Source: Planctomycetaceae bacterium (GTDB lineage Bacteria > Planctomycetota > Planctomycetia > Planctomycetales > Planctomycetaceae). From it: a stretch of DNA of 49,129 bases. Both the position numbers and the translations under genes were made by a program. A model generated the notes under the pieces. That model saw nothing but the letters and a program-made list of their open reading frames with translations. It ran no database searches and had not been told where the DNA came from. The stretch is from positions 1-49,129 of the forward strand of contig JAJDEJ010000091.1 of NCBI GenBank assembly GCA_029259815.1, written 5' to 3'. Of the stretch, positions 1 to 7,857 are shown in pieces (positions within the stretch are counted from its first letter, which is position 1; each line of letters opens with the position of its first letter).

Positions 1-210
1 CTCCGCGACGGCCTGAACGGCCCCTCGCTGGGGACGGTTACCATTAACCAGCAACAGCCCCCGGATGACGATGACGCCCTCGGTACTGCCTGGGAAGACC
101 TGCAAACAGTCACCATCACCAGCAGCACCCTCAGCGTCCAAATGTCGAACGATGCCAACGGCTACGTCATCGCCGACGCCGTCCGCATTGAACGGGTCGT
201 TGCCCCTTAA
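1..210 (+). CDS. 3' end of a golvesin C-terminal-like domain protein (partial)
   Basis: The first base starts an open frame of 69 codons ending in TAA at 208-210; the start lies outside the window. The visible part contains the motif NGYVIADAVRIERV, which matches the end of the golvesin C-terminal-like beta-sandwich domain found at the end of many large secreted planctomycete proteins (family knowledge). A DDDD run sits in the middle of the fragment. The likely role is a surface or secreted protein; the substrate is unknown. Its stop overlaps the stop of the convergent gcvPA gene by two bases, so no terminator separates them. Confidence 0.6.
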   Translation, partial: LRDGLNGPSLGTVTINQQQPPDDDDALGTAWEDLQTVTITSSTLSVQMSNDANGYVIADAVRIERVVAP

Positions 211-1523
211 GCGAGTGCATCGACCAACCGATCAATCTCTTCTTTTGTGCGTTGTTCCGTCACGGCGAGGAGAAGCGTGTCGGTGTCGATCTCAGGACCG
301 ATGTCGTAGCCGGCTTGGGCGGCTTTGTCACGCAACTTAGTGGCGTCGCCTTCGCACTTGAGCGTGAACTCGTGGAAGAAGGGGCGGTCGTAGGCGAGGG
401 TGAGGCCGTCGATTGCTGTGAGCTTCTCGGCGGCGTAGTGGGTTTTTTGACAGGAGAGGTTGGCGACCTCTTTGAGGCCTTGCGGGCCGAGGGTCGAGAG
501 GTAGACGGTTGCGCGGAGAGCGAGGAGTCCCTGGTTGGTGCAGATGTTGCTTGTCGCCTTGTCGCGGCGGATGTGTTGCTCGCGAGTTTGCAGGCTGAGC
601 ACATAGCAGGTGCGACCGTTGCGGTCCTTCGCCTGACCGATGAGGCGACCGGGCATCTTGCGGACGAACTTCTCACGGCAGGCAAACAGGCCGAGATAGG
701 GGCCGCCGTATTGCAGAGGAATGCCCAGCGGTTGGCCTTCGGCGACGACGATGTCGGCCCCGTAGTCGCCCGGTCGTTTGAGGACGCCGAGCGTGATGGG
801 GTTAGTGCTGACGATGGCGAGAGCACCCATGTCGTGGGCTGCCTGCACGAGGTCGGCGGCGTCTTCGAGACAACCAAAGTAGTTGGGGTGCTGGATGACG
901 AGGCAGGATGTCTCGTCGTTGAGAGCGTCCTTCACTTCGCCAATGTCTGCGAAACCATCCGGCGTGGGGACGGTGACGACTTCGCAGTCGAGGTGGTGAG
1001 TGTAGGTCTCGACGACCTCACGGTACTGCGGATGGACCGAGCCGAGGATGACTACGCGTTTGTCACGACCGGTGACGCGCTCGGCCATGAAGACTGCTTC
1101 GCTGACGGCAGTGCCCCCTTCGTACAGACTGGCGTTGGCAACCTCCATGCCGGTGAGCTGACAGATGAGCGTCTGAAACTCGAAGAACGCCTGCAGCGAG
1201 CCTTGTGACGCTTCCGCCTGATACGGAGTGTAAGCCGTGTAGAATTCGCCGCGCGAGACGATCTCGTCGACGACGGCGGGGATGAAGTGATCGTAGGCGC
1301 CGCCACCGAGAAAGCAGACACGTCGGTCGCCAGTGACGTTCTGCGACGCAAGCTGACGCAGGTGACGTTCGAGTTCCGGCTCGGTGAGGGCAGGGGGGAT
1401 GTCGAGAGGACGATCCAGTCGCAAGTCGGCTGGCACTTGAGCGAGCAACTCCTCCATGCTTGATACACCGATGGTGTCGAGCATCTCCTGTTGCTGATCG
1501 TCAGTCGTGAAAAGGTAGGGCAT
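207..1523 (-). CDS. gcvPA: Glycine dehydrogenase (decarboxylating) subunit 1
   Basis: P-protein alpha subunit of the glycine cleavage system. Together with GcvPB it decarboxylates glycine and passes the aminomethyl group to lipoyl-GcvH in the cytoplasm. The 438-residue product has the usual length of the split subunit. It opens with MPYLFTTDDQQQEML, the family N-terminus, and contains GGGAYDHFIPAVVDE and the ANASLYEGGTA segment. The frame stays open 35 codons upstream, but that stretch is low-complexity and unlike the family, so I chose the ATG at 1523; no clear Shine-Dalgarno is visible. It lies 70 bp after gcvH on the same strand. gcvPB, which carries the cofactor lysine, and gcvT are not in the window. 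Confidence 0.93.
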   Translation of the reverse strand: MPYLFTTDDQQQEMLDTIGVSSMEELLAQVPADLRLDRPLDIPPALTEPELERHLRQLASQNVTGDRRVCFLGGGAYDHFIPAVVDEIVSRGEFYTAYTPYQAEASQGSLQAFFEFQTLICQLTGMEVANASLYEGGTAVSEAVFMAERVTGRDKRVVILGSVHPQYREVVETYTHHLDCEVVTVPTPDGFADIGEVKDALNDETSCLVIQHPNYFGCLEDAADLVQAAHDMGALAIVSTNPITLGVLKRPGDYGADIVVAEGQPLGIPLQYGGPYLGLFACREKFVRKMPGRLIGQAKDRNGRTCYVLSLQTREQHIRRDKATSNICTNQGLLALRATVYLSTLGPQGLKEVANLSCQKTHYAAEKLTAIDGLTLAYDRPFFHEFTLKCEGDATKLRDKAAQAGYDIGPEIDTDTLLLAVTEQRTKEEIDRLVDALA

Positions 1524-1593
1524 TGCAGATGGAGTCACTCTGAAATTCAGACTGGAAACATGAGAATTGAGATCTGAAATTCCAGATGGCAGA

Positions 1594-1974
1594 TTAAGCT
1601 TCGGAACAGTGCTTTTGGTAGGCGGCATGATCCATCAGGTCGCCGAGAGACGCGCCGTCTGCGAGGCGAAGTTTGGCAACCCAGCCGTCGCCGTAAGGGT
1701 CATCTGAAAGAGCTTGCAAGTTGTCCGGCAGAGACTCGTTGATCTCGATGACTTCGCCACTGACCGGAGCGTAAAGGTCACTGACCGCCTTGACGCTTTC
1801 GACCTCGCCGATCGTTTGACCTTGTTCGAACGATTGACCGACTGCAGGAAGGTCGATGTAGACGAGGTCTGTCAACTCTTTAACAGCGAAGTCACTGATG
1901 CCGATGGTGACAACGTCTTCTTCCTGATGTACCCATTCATGTGTGCGTGCATAGCGAAGTGTGGTGGGGTCCAT
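1594..1974 (-). CDS. gcvH: Glycine cleavage system H protein
   Basis: Lipoyl carrier that shuttles the aminomethyl group between the P, T and L proteins of glycine cleavage. The 126-residue length is normal. The segment GEVESVKAVSDLYAPVSGEV holds the lipoylation lysine (K62), and the N-terminal RYARTHEWV is the family signature. An AGGA lies 12 bases before the ATG. It precedes gcvPA on the same strand, so the two are probably co-transcribed. About 100 bp separates it from rpiB upstream, so it may have its own promoter. Confidence 0.96.
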   Translation of the reverse strand: MDPTTLRYARTHEWVHQEEDVVTIGISDFAVKELTDLVYIDLPAVGQSFEQGQTIGEVESVKAVSDLYAPVSGEVIEINESLPDNLQALSDDPYGDGWVAKLRLADGASLGDLMDHAAYQKHCSEA

Positions 1975-2073
1975 GCGCAGCGGTCCTGAGAGCCAAATGG
2001 TCCGGGTTGAAGATGATGACCATAGCGGGCGAGGGGGGAGAGAATCAATTCACCGGCTCGGCTGATCTTCGGG

Positions 2074-2538
2074 TCAACTGTTTGAATTGTCGCCGCAACA
2101 GTCGGCTTCGATCTCACGGATCTTGTCCAGGCGACGACCGTGACGACCGCCCTCAAACTCGGCAGCCATCCAACTCTCGACGATCCGGTTCAACAGCCGG
2201 TCTCCAAGCAAGTCAGCTGAGAGACACATGACGTTCGCATCGTTATGACGACGGCTCATTTCGGCGGTAAAATCGTCGTGGCAATTCACCGCACGCACGC
2301 CTGGAAATTTGTTCGCAGCGATACACATCCCGAGCCCAGTTCCACAAATGAGAACGCCGCGGTCGACAGTCCCCTGCGAGACATCTTTGGCTACCGCCTT
2401 TGCAAAATCCGGGTAGTCGACACTATCACCGGTCGATGGTCCGTAATCGAGAGCCTCCTGTCCTAAGCTGGACAGTTGCGCAAGGATCTGCTCCTTCACG
2501 CGGACTCCGCGGTGGTCACTGGCGACGGCAATCTTCAT
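2074..2538 (-). CDS. rpiB: Ribose 5-phosphate isomerase B
   Basis: Interconverts ribose 5-phosphate and ribulose 5-phosphate in the pentose phosphate pathway (RpiB/LacAB family). The 154-residue protein starts MKIAVASDHRG and has the catalytic-cysteine loop ICGTGLGM with C65, plus FPGVRAVNCHD. The start lies 7 bp after the stop of the YrdC-phosphatase gene, so the two form one transcription unit. The C-terminus (CCGDNSNS) is polar and slightly longer than usual. Confidence 0.95.
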   Translation of the reverse strand: MKIAVASDHRGVRVKEQILAQLSSLGQEALDYGPSTGDSVDYPDFAKAVAKDVSQGTVDRGVLICGTGLGMCIAANKFPGVRAVNCHDDFTAEMSRRHNDANVMCLSADLLGDRLLNRIVESWMAAEFEGGRHGRRLDKIREIEADCCGDNSNS

Positions 2539-2545
2539 TGTGTAC

Positions 2546-3619
2546 TCACGATTTGTTCGTCAGTTCTTCCACGAGAGCCTGGAGACTTTCGGAAATTTCA
2601 TGATGGCATTGCTGATAAGCGGCCATTCCCCAACCAATGGGATCCGAGACATCTTGTCCGTTCCGCGAGAGGAGTTCAATTAGACTTTCCAATTCAGGAT
2701 ACCGAGAGAGAATGCTTTCTCGATGTCCTTCTGTCATCGTGAACACCTTGTCAGCTGCGAGGAGCAATTCTTCTGTCAATGGTTGACTGGCGTGATGCGT
2801 CAGGTCAACCCCATGGACTCGGCAGACTTCTACAGATTCCGGACTCGCGGGTGCTCCCACACCGGCCGCCAGTCCGGCTGAGCCAATTTCAAAGCCGTGT
2901 TCACCGAGCCGGCTTTCGTCGCAATCGAAGCGTTCGGCCAGTAATTGACGAAATATTGCTTCCGCCATCGGGCTACGGCATGTGTTTCCCGTACAGATAA
3001 AGAGATAATGTGTCGTTGTCATACGCGCAACATCAACTGACCTCAGGCCAGATGGTTTGACCAACTCCCATCGGTCGCCATCGATGTGAATCTCTGCTTC
3101 GCTTTCGATTGATTGTGAGTCGGAATCGACAATGGTCAACCCTGATTGGCGATTCCTGTTCTTTTTATCAAGCTCAACCCGGAGGAGCGGAAATGGAACC
3201 TGCTGCAAGACGCCATGCAAGAGTGGAGAACTTGGGACACACAGGCAAAGTCCATTTCCTGCCTGAAACGATCGTTGGGCCGAAGGTGATAGCTGACTGA
3301 GTAGTCGTTCATCAAGCTCTTGCCTGAAGACCAGTCTCACAGAGCCCGGCCAACATTTGCTCATCAACCGCTTGGCGACAGGCGAAGTTTCAGCAAGAAA
3401 GTCTCGCGCGGAGGCAACGTCCCGATGCAGCAAGACGCTGTGCTTGCTGGTTCTCTCTTCGCCTTCGTCCAAGTCAATCGAATTCTCCAGGGCACTGGCC
3501 AACACGGCGCAGCTCGACTCATTGCTCAAACAGACACTGCGTCCCGACGTGAGCATCTCCACGATCCGAGAGACGATGTCCCGCAGATCGAACTGTGCCT
3601 GGTCAATTTCTTCGCCCAT
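2546..3619 (-). CDS. Degenerate YrdC/Sua5-like domain fused to low-molecular-weight protein phosphatase
   Basis: 357-residue, two-domain protein. Residues about 1-165 resemble YrdC/Sua5: CWPGSVRLVF matches the family's FWPGPLTLVL, followed by a GLCLCVPSSPLLHGVL segment. The threonylcarbamoyl-AMP site is poorly kept: the YPTDTVYGLG stretch reads CLSNESSCAVLAS and the SAN motif is missing, so this half is probably inactive. The second half is a complete phosphatase with the P-loop CTGNTCRS and a later SDPIGW acid motif. Protein tyrosine or arginine phosphatase activity is inferred from the family (YwlE). The ATG at 3619 begins the recognisable domain; the open frame further upstream is arginine/serine-rich and unlike any family. 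It is tightly joined to rpiB, as ywlE is to ywlF in Bacillus. Confidence 0.85.
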   Translation of the reverse strand: MGEEIDQAQFDLRDIVSRIVEMLTSGRSVCLSNESSCAVLASALENSIDLDEGEERTSKHSVLLHRDVASARDFLAETSPVAKRLMSKCWPGSVRLVFRQELDERLLSQLSPSAQRSFQAGNGLCLCVPSSPLLHGVLQQVPFPLLRVELDKKNRNRQSGLTIVDSDSQSIESEAEIHIDGDRWELVKPSGLRSVDVARMTTTHYLFICTGNTCRSPMAEAIFRQLLAERFDCDESRLGEHGFEIGSAGLAAGVGAPASPESVEVCRVHGVDLTHHASQPLTEELLLAADKVFTMTEGHRESILSRYPELESLIELLSRNGQDVSDPIGWGMAAYQQCHHEISESLQALVEELTNKS

Positions 3620-3965
3620 TTTCAGGCGACACACCACTGGGAATGAGAACACAAACTTCTCCAGAGCAGAGAAGTGAACTCCACGGAACTTGCCTACGAA
3701 TGAGACGTCCCTCGATTCTACAGCCCAGCTTCCAAACGGACAACGACTCGCCCAGGGTCGCCGCCTAGCCACGAGCACATCAGTTAAAAATCTTTCCTGG
3801 AGAAACAAGCCATCTCCTTGAGAAGATTTTAGCAAGCCCATCGAATATAGTCGGTGACATCTGCGAAAGCACAACGCCCGATTGTTGTCGAGGACTTTCA
3901 AGCGTTTCCGCTTCCCACCATTGCCAGAGTGCCAGCCGCGATTTTCACCGAGGGAACCGTTCAGA

Positions 3966-4760
3966 ATGAAACTGCTGCATCGTGCCCGCCTTCGCAAACG
4001 CCCGAAGCTCAAATCTCGTGTCCGACAACTCGTCGAATTCAAAGGCATCAGGCAGCTCAGTCGGCAGAAATACACTGAGCACATTCGTGATTTGTACGAC
4101 GGGCCGGCTGGCTCTGTGTTGGCCTTGGCCAGTCTCATCTCTCTGCATGAGCCGCTGGTGGGGCGCATGCTCCGCAAGGGAAAATTCGACGTCACCCGAT
4201 TCAACCGCATTCTCGACATCGGCTCGGGTGCCGGTCAGATCCTCGGACACCTGCTGCGGGCAACCGACTCAGATACTCAAATTGTCGCCTGCGACCTGTC
4301 ACACCAGATGCTCAAGCGCGCTCGCAATCGAATCAAGAGTGAACGCCCGGACTACGTGGTGGGAGACATGACACGACTCCCGTTCGCGGATGAGTCGTTC
4401 GACTGCGTTACCTGTGGCTGGGTGATCGAGCATCTGTCCGACCCGCGACCCGGCCTCAAGGAGTTTCAACGTGTCCTCACCCCCAACGGGCGGATGTTCC
4501 TGCTGGCGACCGAAGACACTGTCTCTGGTTTCCTGACCAGTCATACCTGGAAGTGCCGCACCTACAATCGACAGGAACTCCAGGGGGCATGCGAAGAGAT
4601 GGGCCTCCCGTGGCATGAACAGCTTTGGCTCTCACGCGTTCATCGCTTCTTCAAAATGGGCGGCATTCTCGTCGAGGCCCAGAAACCAATTGCCGCCGAC
4701 ACCGTCTTGGCAACCCCACCTCGTCCCGAGAGCGGAACATTACCGGCTGTTTCTGTGTGA
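3966..4760 (+). CDS. Class I SAM-dependent methyltransferase
   Basis: 264-residue cytoplasmic methyltransferase of the UbiE/methyltransferase-11 type. The SAM site is ILDIGSGAGQILG, followed by an acidic second strand (ACDLSHQML), VVGDMTRLPFADESFD and CGWVIEHLSDP. The substrate cannot be told. The basic N-terminus (LLHRARLRKRPKLKSR) is unusual and may bind nucleic acid or membrane; this is inference. I chose the ATG at 3966 because GAGGGA lies about 10 bases before it. The gene is divergent from the phosphatase fusion and convergent with the IMPase-like gene, with only 14 bp between their stops. Confidence 0.85.
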   Translation: MKLLHRARLRKRPKLKSRVRQLVEFKGIRQLSRQKYTEHIRDLYDGPAGSVLALASLISLHEPLVGRMLRKGKFDVTRFNRILDIGSGAGQILGHLLRATDSDTQIVACDLSHQMLKRARNRIKSERPDYVVGDMTRLPFADESFDCVTCGWVIEHLSDPRPGLKEFQRVLTPNGRMFLLATEDTVSGFLTSHTWKCRTYNRQELQGACEEMGLPWHEQLWLSRVHRFFKMGGILVEAQKPIAADTVLATPPRPESGTLPAVSV

Positions 4761-4774
4761 GGCACAAGCCGAAC

Positions 4775-5707
4775 TCACGCGGACGGATACCGCTCCGGGT
4801 CCCAGTCCTTCGCGAGTTCACAGAGTGTACCTAGCACCTCCCGATCCGGGCTGCAGGCGACGATGCCGGGGAGGCGGAGCATGTCGGCTGTGACATCGTT
4901 CCACATCTCGCCGAAGTGCACCGGCTCTCCGTTCGCGACCCAGACTGCGTCACCGCCGAATGCTCGGGCGATGTGCAGGGAGACTGGGAAGTCGTAGATG
5001 TTGGGCGTATGAATCAGCGAGCCGATGAACTCGCCGGTCGCCATCAGTGGATAGATGCTGCCCGGCATGTCGTCGGGGGCGACGCCCTGCAGACCGACAT
5101 CCGTCACCGCGTCGGCTCGCTCACCGTCCCATTGTTGGAAGCCGATGAGGTAGATGCCCTTTGCATCACGATCACGAGACTCGTTGGTCGGCGTCATCGC
5201 CGCGAGCACGTCAGTCGCTGGCGTGCGCGGCTCATCCGGTCCGCACTTGACGACGTCGCCGTTGATCTCGACCCATGTCCCCTGCGGGCCTGCCTCGGGG
5301 AGATAGACAAGCGAATAATGCACTGTGTCACGCGACCGCAGGTGCAGCATGACCGCATACCCGTCGCCGGTGCGATCACGAAACTGCTTCGTCCCGTCGA
5401 TGGGATCGAGAGCGATGACGTACGGTCCTTCGGTCACGAAGGCACCAAGATCACCCGTCTCCTCTTCGCCCTCGACACGGCACGTTCGCAAAACAGGGTC
5501 TGCATCACGCAGTGCCCCCACGAGTAGTTCCTGCACTGTCAGGTCCGCGAGCGTTAATGCATCGGTGTTCGCACTCCCGGACGACTTGCCTTCGAGCGTG
5601 ATGTCGAACCGCCGCAACGTCCGCGCGATGGCACCCGCCCAACGCATCACGGGCGGCATCGACTGGGACAACACGTCAATGATCTGCGTCAACTTATTGT
5701 CACTCAT
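4775..5707 (-). CDS. Inositol monophosphatase-family phosphatase
   Basis: 310-residue Mg2+-dependent sugar or nucleotide phosphatase of the IMPase/CysQ/FBPase fold. The metal-site motif is ALDPIDGTKQF, preceded by EGEEE, and there is a late NIYDFPVSLHIARAFGG stretch where the family has its WD(x)AA motif. Substrate is uncertain; 3'-phosphoadenosine phosphate or an inositol phosphate are possible. The ATG at 5707 has GGAG seven bases upstream; two earlier in-frame ATGs have worse sites and one lies in a repeat. A second IMPase-family gene (hisN type) lies 2 kb away. Confidence 0.85.
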   Translation of the reverse strand: MSDNKLTQIIDVLSQSMPPVMRWAGAIARTLRRFDITLEGKSSGSANTDALTLADLTVQELLVGALRDADPVLRTCRVEGEEETGDLGAFVTEGPYVIALDPIDGTKQFRDRTGDGYAVMLHLRSRDTVHYSLVYLPEAGPQGTWVEINGDVVKCGPDEPRTPATDVLAAMTPTNESRDRDAKGIYLIGFQQWDGERADAVTDVGLQGVAPDDMPGSIYPLMATGEFIGSLIHTPNIYDFPVSLHIARAFGGDAVWVANGEPVHFGEMWNDVTADMLRLPGIVACSPDREVLGTLCELAKDWDPERYPSA

Positions 5708-5724
5708 CGAGGTCTCCATTCTCT

Positions 5725-5799
5725 GTAGCTGGATTCGCAAGAATTCAGCCCATCTTTGTGTTGTTCACGATGACTCTGAACTCTTGCGAGTTCAGCTAC
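5725..5799. repeat. Paired inverted repeat, GTAGCTG family, copy 1
   Basis: Two 24-nt arms, 5725-5748 (starting GTAGCTGGATTCGCAAG) and 5776-5799 (ending GCGAGTTCAGCTAC), face each other across 27 nt. Each arm is itself nearly palindromic. The reverse complement of this element matches the copy at 7787-7857 arm for arm. The terminal GTAG of the right arm supplies the TAG stop of the ATP-grasp gene. Confidence 0.9.
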
Positions 5800-6779
5800 G
5801 CCCCGCTGATTCTTGTCTCCAGCCACTCCATCAGTTTCGCAGCTACATCGACGCCCGTGACGCGCCCGAATGCTCTCCATCCCGGAACAGCGTTCACCTC
5901 CAGCACATAACAAGCTCCAATACGATCATACAACAGATCGACGCCTCCGAACGTCGCACCGGTCACACGCACGGCTCGTGTCGCTAATTCACGCTCGTTG
6001 TCGGTCAATTCGTGAAGCTCTCCGACAGCCGCACGCGCCATGTTCGTGCGGAAGTCGCTCGTATTGCGACGCTTAAAGGCCCCCAGAATCTCGCCGTCCA
6101 GCAAGAGCACACGGATGTCGTAGCCTTCGTGCTCGACGAATCGCTGGAGGTACAACACCGATTGGAGTCGTTCGATGGTGCGGAACGTGCGAAACGCCAA
6201 GTCTGGATCGCTCACCCGCACGATTCCACGTCCCTCGGCACCAAACAGCGGCTTGACGACCACGTCGCCACCAAGTACCTCAAATGCCTCCATCGCCGAC
6301 TCGGAGTCCTGACAGACGACCGTCTGTGGCACCGGCAGTCCTTCAGCGGCGAGTTTGGACGTCGCCAGATACTTGTCCACCGCACACTCAATTGCCTTCG
6401 GTCCATTGACGACAATCGTCCCCTGTGCCTCCAGCCGCGCGAGCACGTCCATCCGAAACACGACCTGCTCCAACGACCCCGGCGGCATCGTCCGCACAAC
6501 GAGGGCGTCGAGAGATGTGAGGTCGCACAGGGTGGGCGAGGCTCCTGCCGAGTCGCTATGGCTCACCCACACCGTAGGACGGACTTCCAAGTCCGTCCGC
6601 TCTTGTTGTTCTGACTCTCCATGGACGGACTTGGAAGTCCGTCCTACGAAGTGTCGCCCCTCCCAGGCAGTCAGACTGCGAAAGTCAATGCGTTGAGAGA
6701 CATGACCCCGCTCATGACACGCTCGGTCGATGTCGCTGACGTACCAGCTTTCTCGATTGCCCAACACCCCGATCTGCAT
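5796..6779 (-). CDS. RimK-like ATP-grasp ligase beside mch (H4MPT cluster orf5-type)
   Basis: ATP-grasp enzyme of the RimK/MptN group: PLFGAEGRGIVRV is the ATP-binding loop and YVLEVNAVPGW the Mg2+-binding end. Next to mch, it matches the ATP-grasp gene called orf5 in methylotroph tetrahydromethanopterin clusters. A role in adding glutamate to the cofactor is inferred. Residues about 44-86 (GRTSKSVHGESEQQ to SDSAGASPT) are not ATP-grasp sequence but the translation of dispersed palindromic repeats inserted in frame at about 6531-6648. The start has GAGGAG just upstream, overlapping the mch stop 11 bp away. Its stop codon lies in another repeat. Confidence 0.85.
   Translation of the reverse strand: MQIGVLGNRESWYVSDIDRACHERGHVSQRIDFRSLTAWEGRHFVGRTSKSVHGESEQQERTDLEVRPTVWVSHSDSAGASPTLCDLTSLDALVVRTMPPGSLEQVVFRMDVLARLEAQGTIVVNGPKAIECAVDKYLATSKLAAEGLPVPQTVVCQDSESAMEAFEVLGGDVVVKPLFGAEGRGIVRVSDPDLAFRTFRTIERLQSVLYLQRFVEHEGYDIRVLLLDGEILGAFKRRNTSDFRTNMARAAVGELHELTDNERELATRAVRVTGATFGGVDLLYDRIGACYVLEVNAVPGWRAFGRVTGVDVAAKLMEWLETRISGA
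6531..6648. repeat. Compound palindromic element inserted in frame in the ATP-grasp gene
   Basis: Two unrelated repeat units lie side by side. 6531-6556 is a copy of the GGCGAGGCTCCTGCCGAG unit also seen at 47948 and 48069. 6573-6598 and 6623-6648 are perfect 26-nt inverted arms (left arm begins CGTAGGACGGACTTCCAAG) around a 24-nt spacer. The CGTAGGAC...GTCCTACG ends recur at 25696-25724. The whole insertion adds a multiple of three bases and contains no stop in the gene's frame. Confidence 0.93.
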
Positions 6780-6790
6780 AGCCCGTCTCC

Positions 6791-7774
6791 TCAGTTCGCA
6801 GACCGATCGATGCCGAACGACTGAGAGAGCACTGCTTCATCAATGCCGCCGTGGACGTGGACGCGGCCGGTCTCGATGTTCTGGAAGACGACCTCCGCTG
6901 GTGAGAACAACAGCTTGTCGACCGCGTAGAAGTCGTGACCGGCCTTCTCAAAGATCGTCAGGAATGGTTCACCGTATGCGTCCGACGCTGACGAGGGGAC
7001 TTGCGGGCCGATTGATTCCAGTGATTCGTCATCTCCCGTCACCCAAAGTGATACGCGGCCTCCATAGAGGATGGCGTCGTTGGTGCGTCCGATGCCGGTG
7101 AGGTCATCGGCTGCCACTGGAGCAAGCGGAGCGGAGCCGATGGCACTCTGAATGCGTGTCATGTCGAACTTCAACTCGTGCAGTTTGTGCAGACAGGTCT
7201 CGACCGAGCGTGCCACGACTTGCAGGGAACCGGCCATCGAAGCCGTCGGGGCGACGAGTAGGGTGACCTGCGAGTCATCGACGTGACACTTCTCCGCGAT
7301 CATTGCGATCACGTCGTCGCCTGGCAGCTTGCCACTTTCCAACACGCCCACGACACGCTCGGCTTCTTCGCTGTAGCCGAGGTGTGTGAACAGGTCCTCT
7401 TCACACGCAGCCGCCCGCATGGGGCCACTGCCCATCCCGAAGAATTTGCCGACCTGCACGGCCCAGCCGGCATATTGACTGAGCAGGCAAGCCTCCAACG
7501 GGTCGTCGGTCGAGACAAACACATACGGCCAACCGACATCGCGAATCGTTCCTTGTTGCAATTCGATCTCGGAGAGTCCGGCCATGCAGACTTCGGACAG
7601 GGCGATCCCCGCTGCGAGGGAGCCGGGTGCATCCACGCCAAAGTCGATCACCCCCGCACCTGAGGACGTCTCATGCACCTGCACACGCAGATCCTCGGCA
7701 GCGATGATGATGTCTTCGACGAGTTCCCACGCGAGCTCGTTGAGGATCGGTTCGTTTTCAATGGGTTGTGACAT
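6791..7774 (-). CDS. mch: Methenyltetrahydromethanopterin cyclohydrolase
   Basis: Hydrolyses methenyl-H4MPT to formyl-H4MPT in tetrahydromethanopterin-linked C1 oxidation, the route for formaldehyde in methylotrophs and part of the planctomycetes. The 327-residue length is normal. Family stretches visible include GAGVIDFGVDAPGSLAAG, GSGPMRAAA and IGRTNDAILYGG. The ATG at 7774 starts the recognisable protein; the frame upstream is only the translation of the GTAGCTG repeat. The ATP-grasp gene follows after 11 bp. No other H4MPT gene (fae, mtdB, fhc) is in the window. Confidence 0.95.
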   Translation of the reverse strand: MSQPIENEPILNELAWELVEDIIIAAEDLRVQVHETSSGAGVIDFGVDAPGSLAAGIALSEVCMAGLSEIELQQGTIRDVGWPYVFVSTDDPLEACLLSQYAGWAVQVGKFFGMGSGPMRAAACEEDLFTHLGYSEEAERVVGVLESGKLPGDDVIAMIAEKCHVDDSQVTLLVAPTASMAGSLQVVARSVETCLHKLHELKFDMTRIQSAIGSAPLAPVAADDLTGIGRTNDAILYGGRVSLWVTGDDESLESIGPQVPSSASDAYGEPFLTIFEKAGHDFYAVDKLLFSPAEVVFQNIETGRVHVHGGIDEAVLSQSFGIDRSAN

Positions 7775-7786
7775 CGAGCCTGTTTC

Positions 7787-7857
7787 GTAGCTGAACTCGC
7801 AAGAGTTCAGAACACAACTGAGTTTTGACAAGGCTGAATTCTTGCGAATCCAGCTAC
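7787..7857. repeat. Paired inverted repeat, GTAGCTG family, copy 2 (mirror image of copy 1)
   Basis: Arms at 7787-7810 (starting GTAGCTGAACTCGCAAG) and 7834-7857 (ending GCGAATCCAGCTAC) with 23 nt between. Both arms are the reverse complements, in reverse order, of the arms at 5725-5799, so the two elements bracket the mch/ATP-grasp pair in opposite orientation. The stop codon TAG of hisN lies in the outer end of this element. Confidence 0.9.

Noticed and set aside
252..1208. Long open frame (318 codons) on the forward strand
   Set aside because: It lies wholly antisense to gcvPA, which has clear family motifs; the translation is Val/Glu/Asp-rich without any domain, typical of the complement of a GC-rich gene.
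3620..4219. 200-codon upstream extension of the YrdC-phosphatase gene
   Set aside because: Arg/Ser-rich, no family similarity, overlaps the start of the divergent methyltransferase gene; the domain begins at the ATG at 3619.
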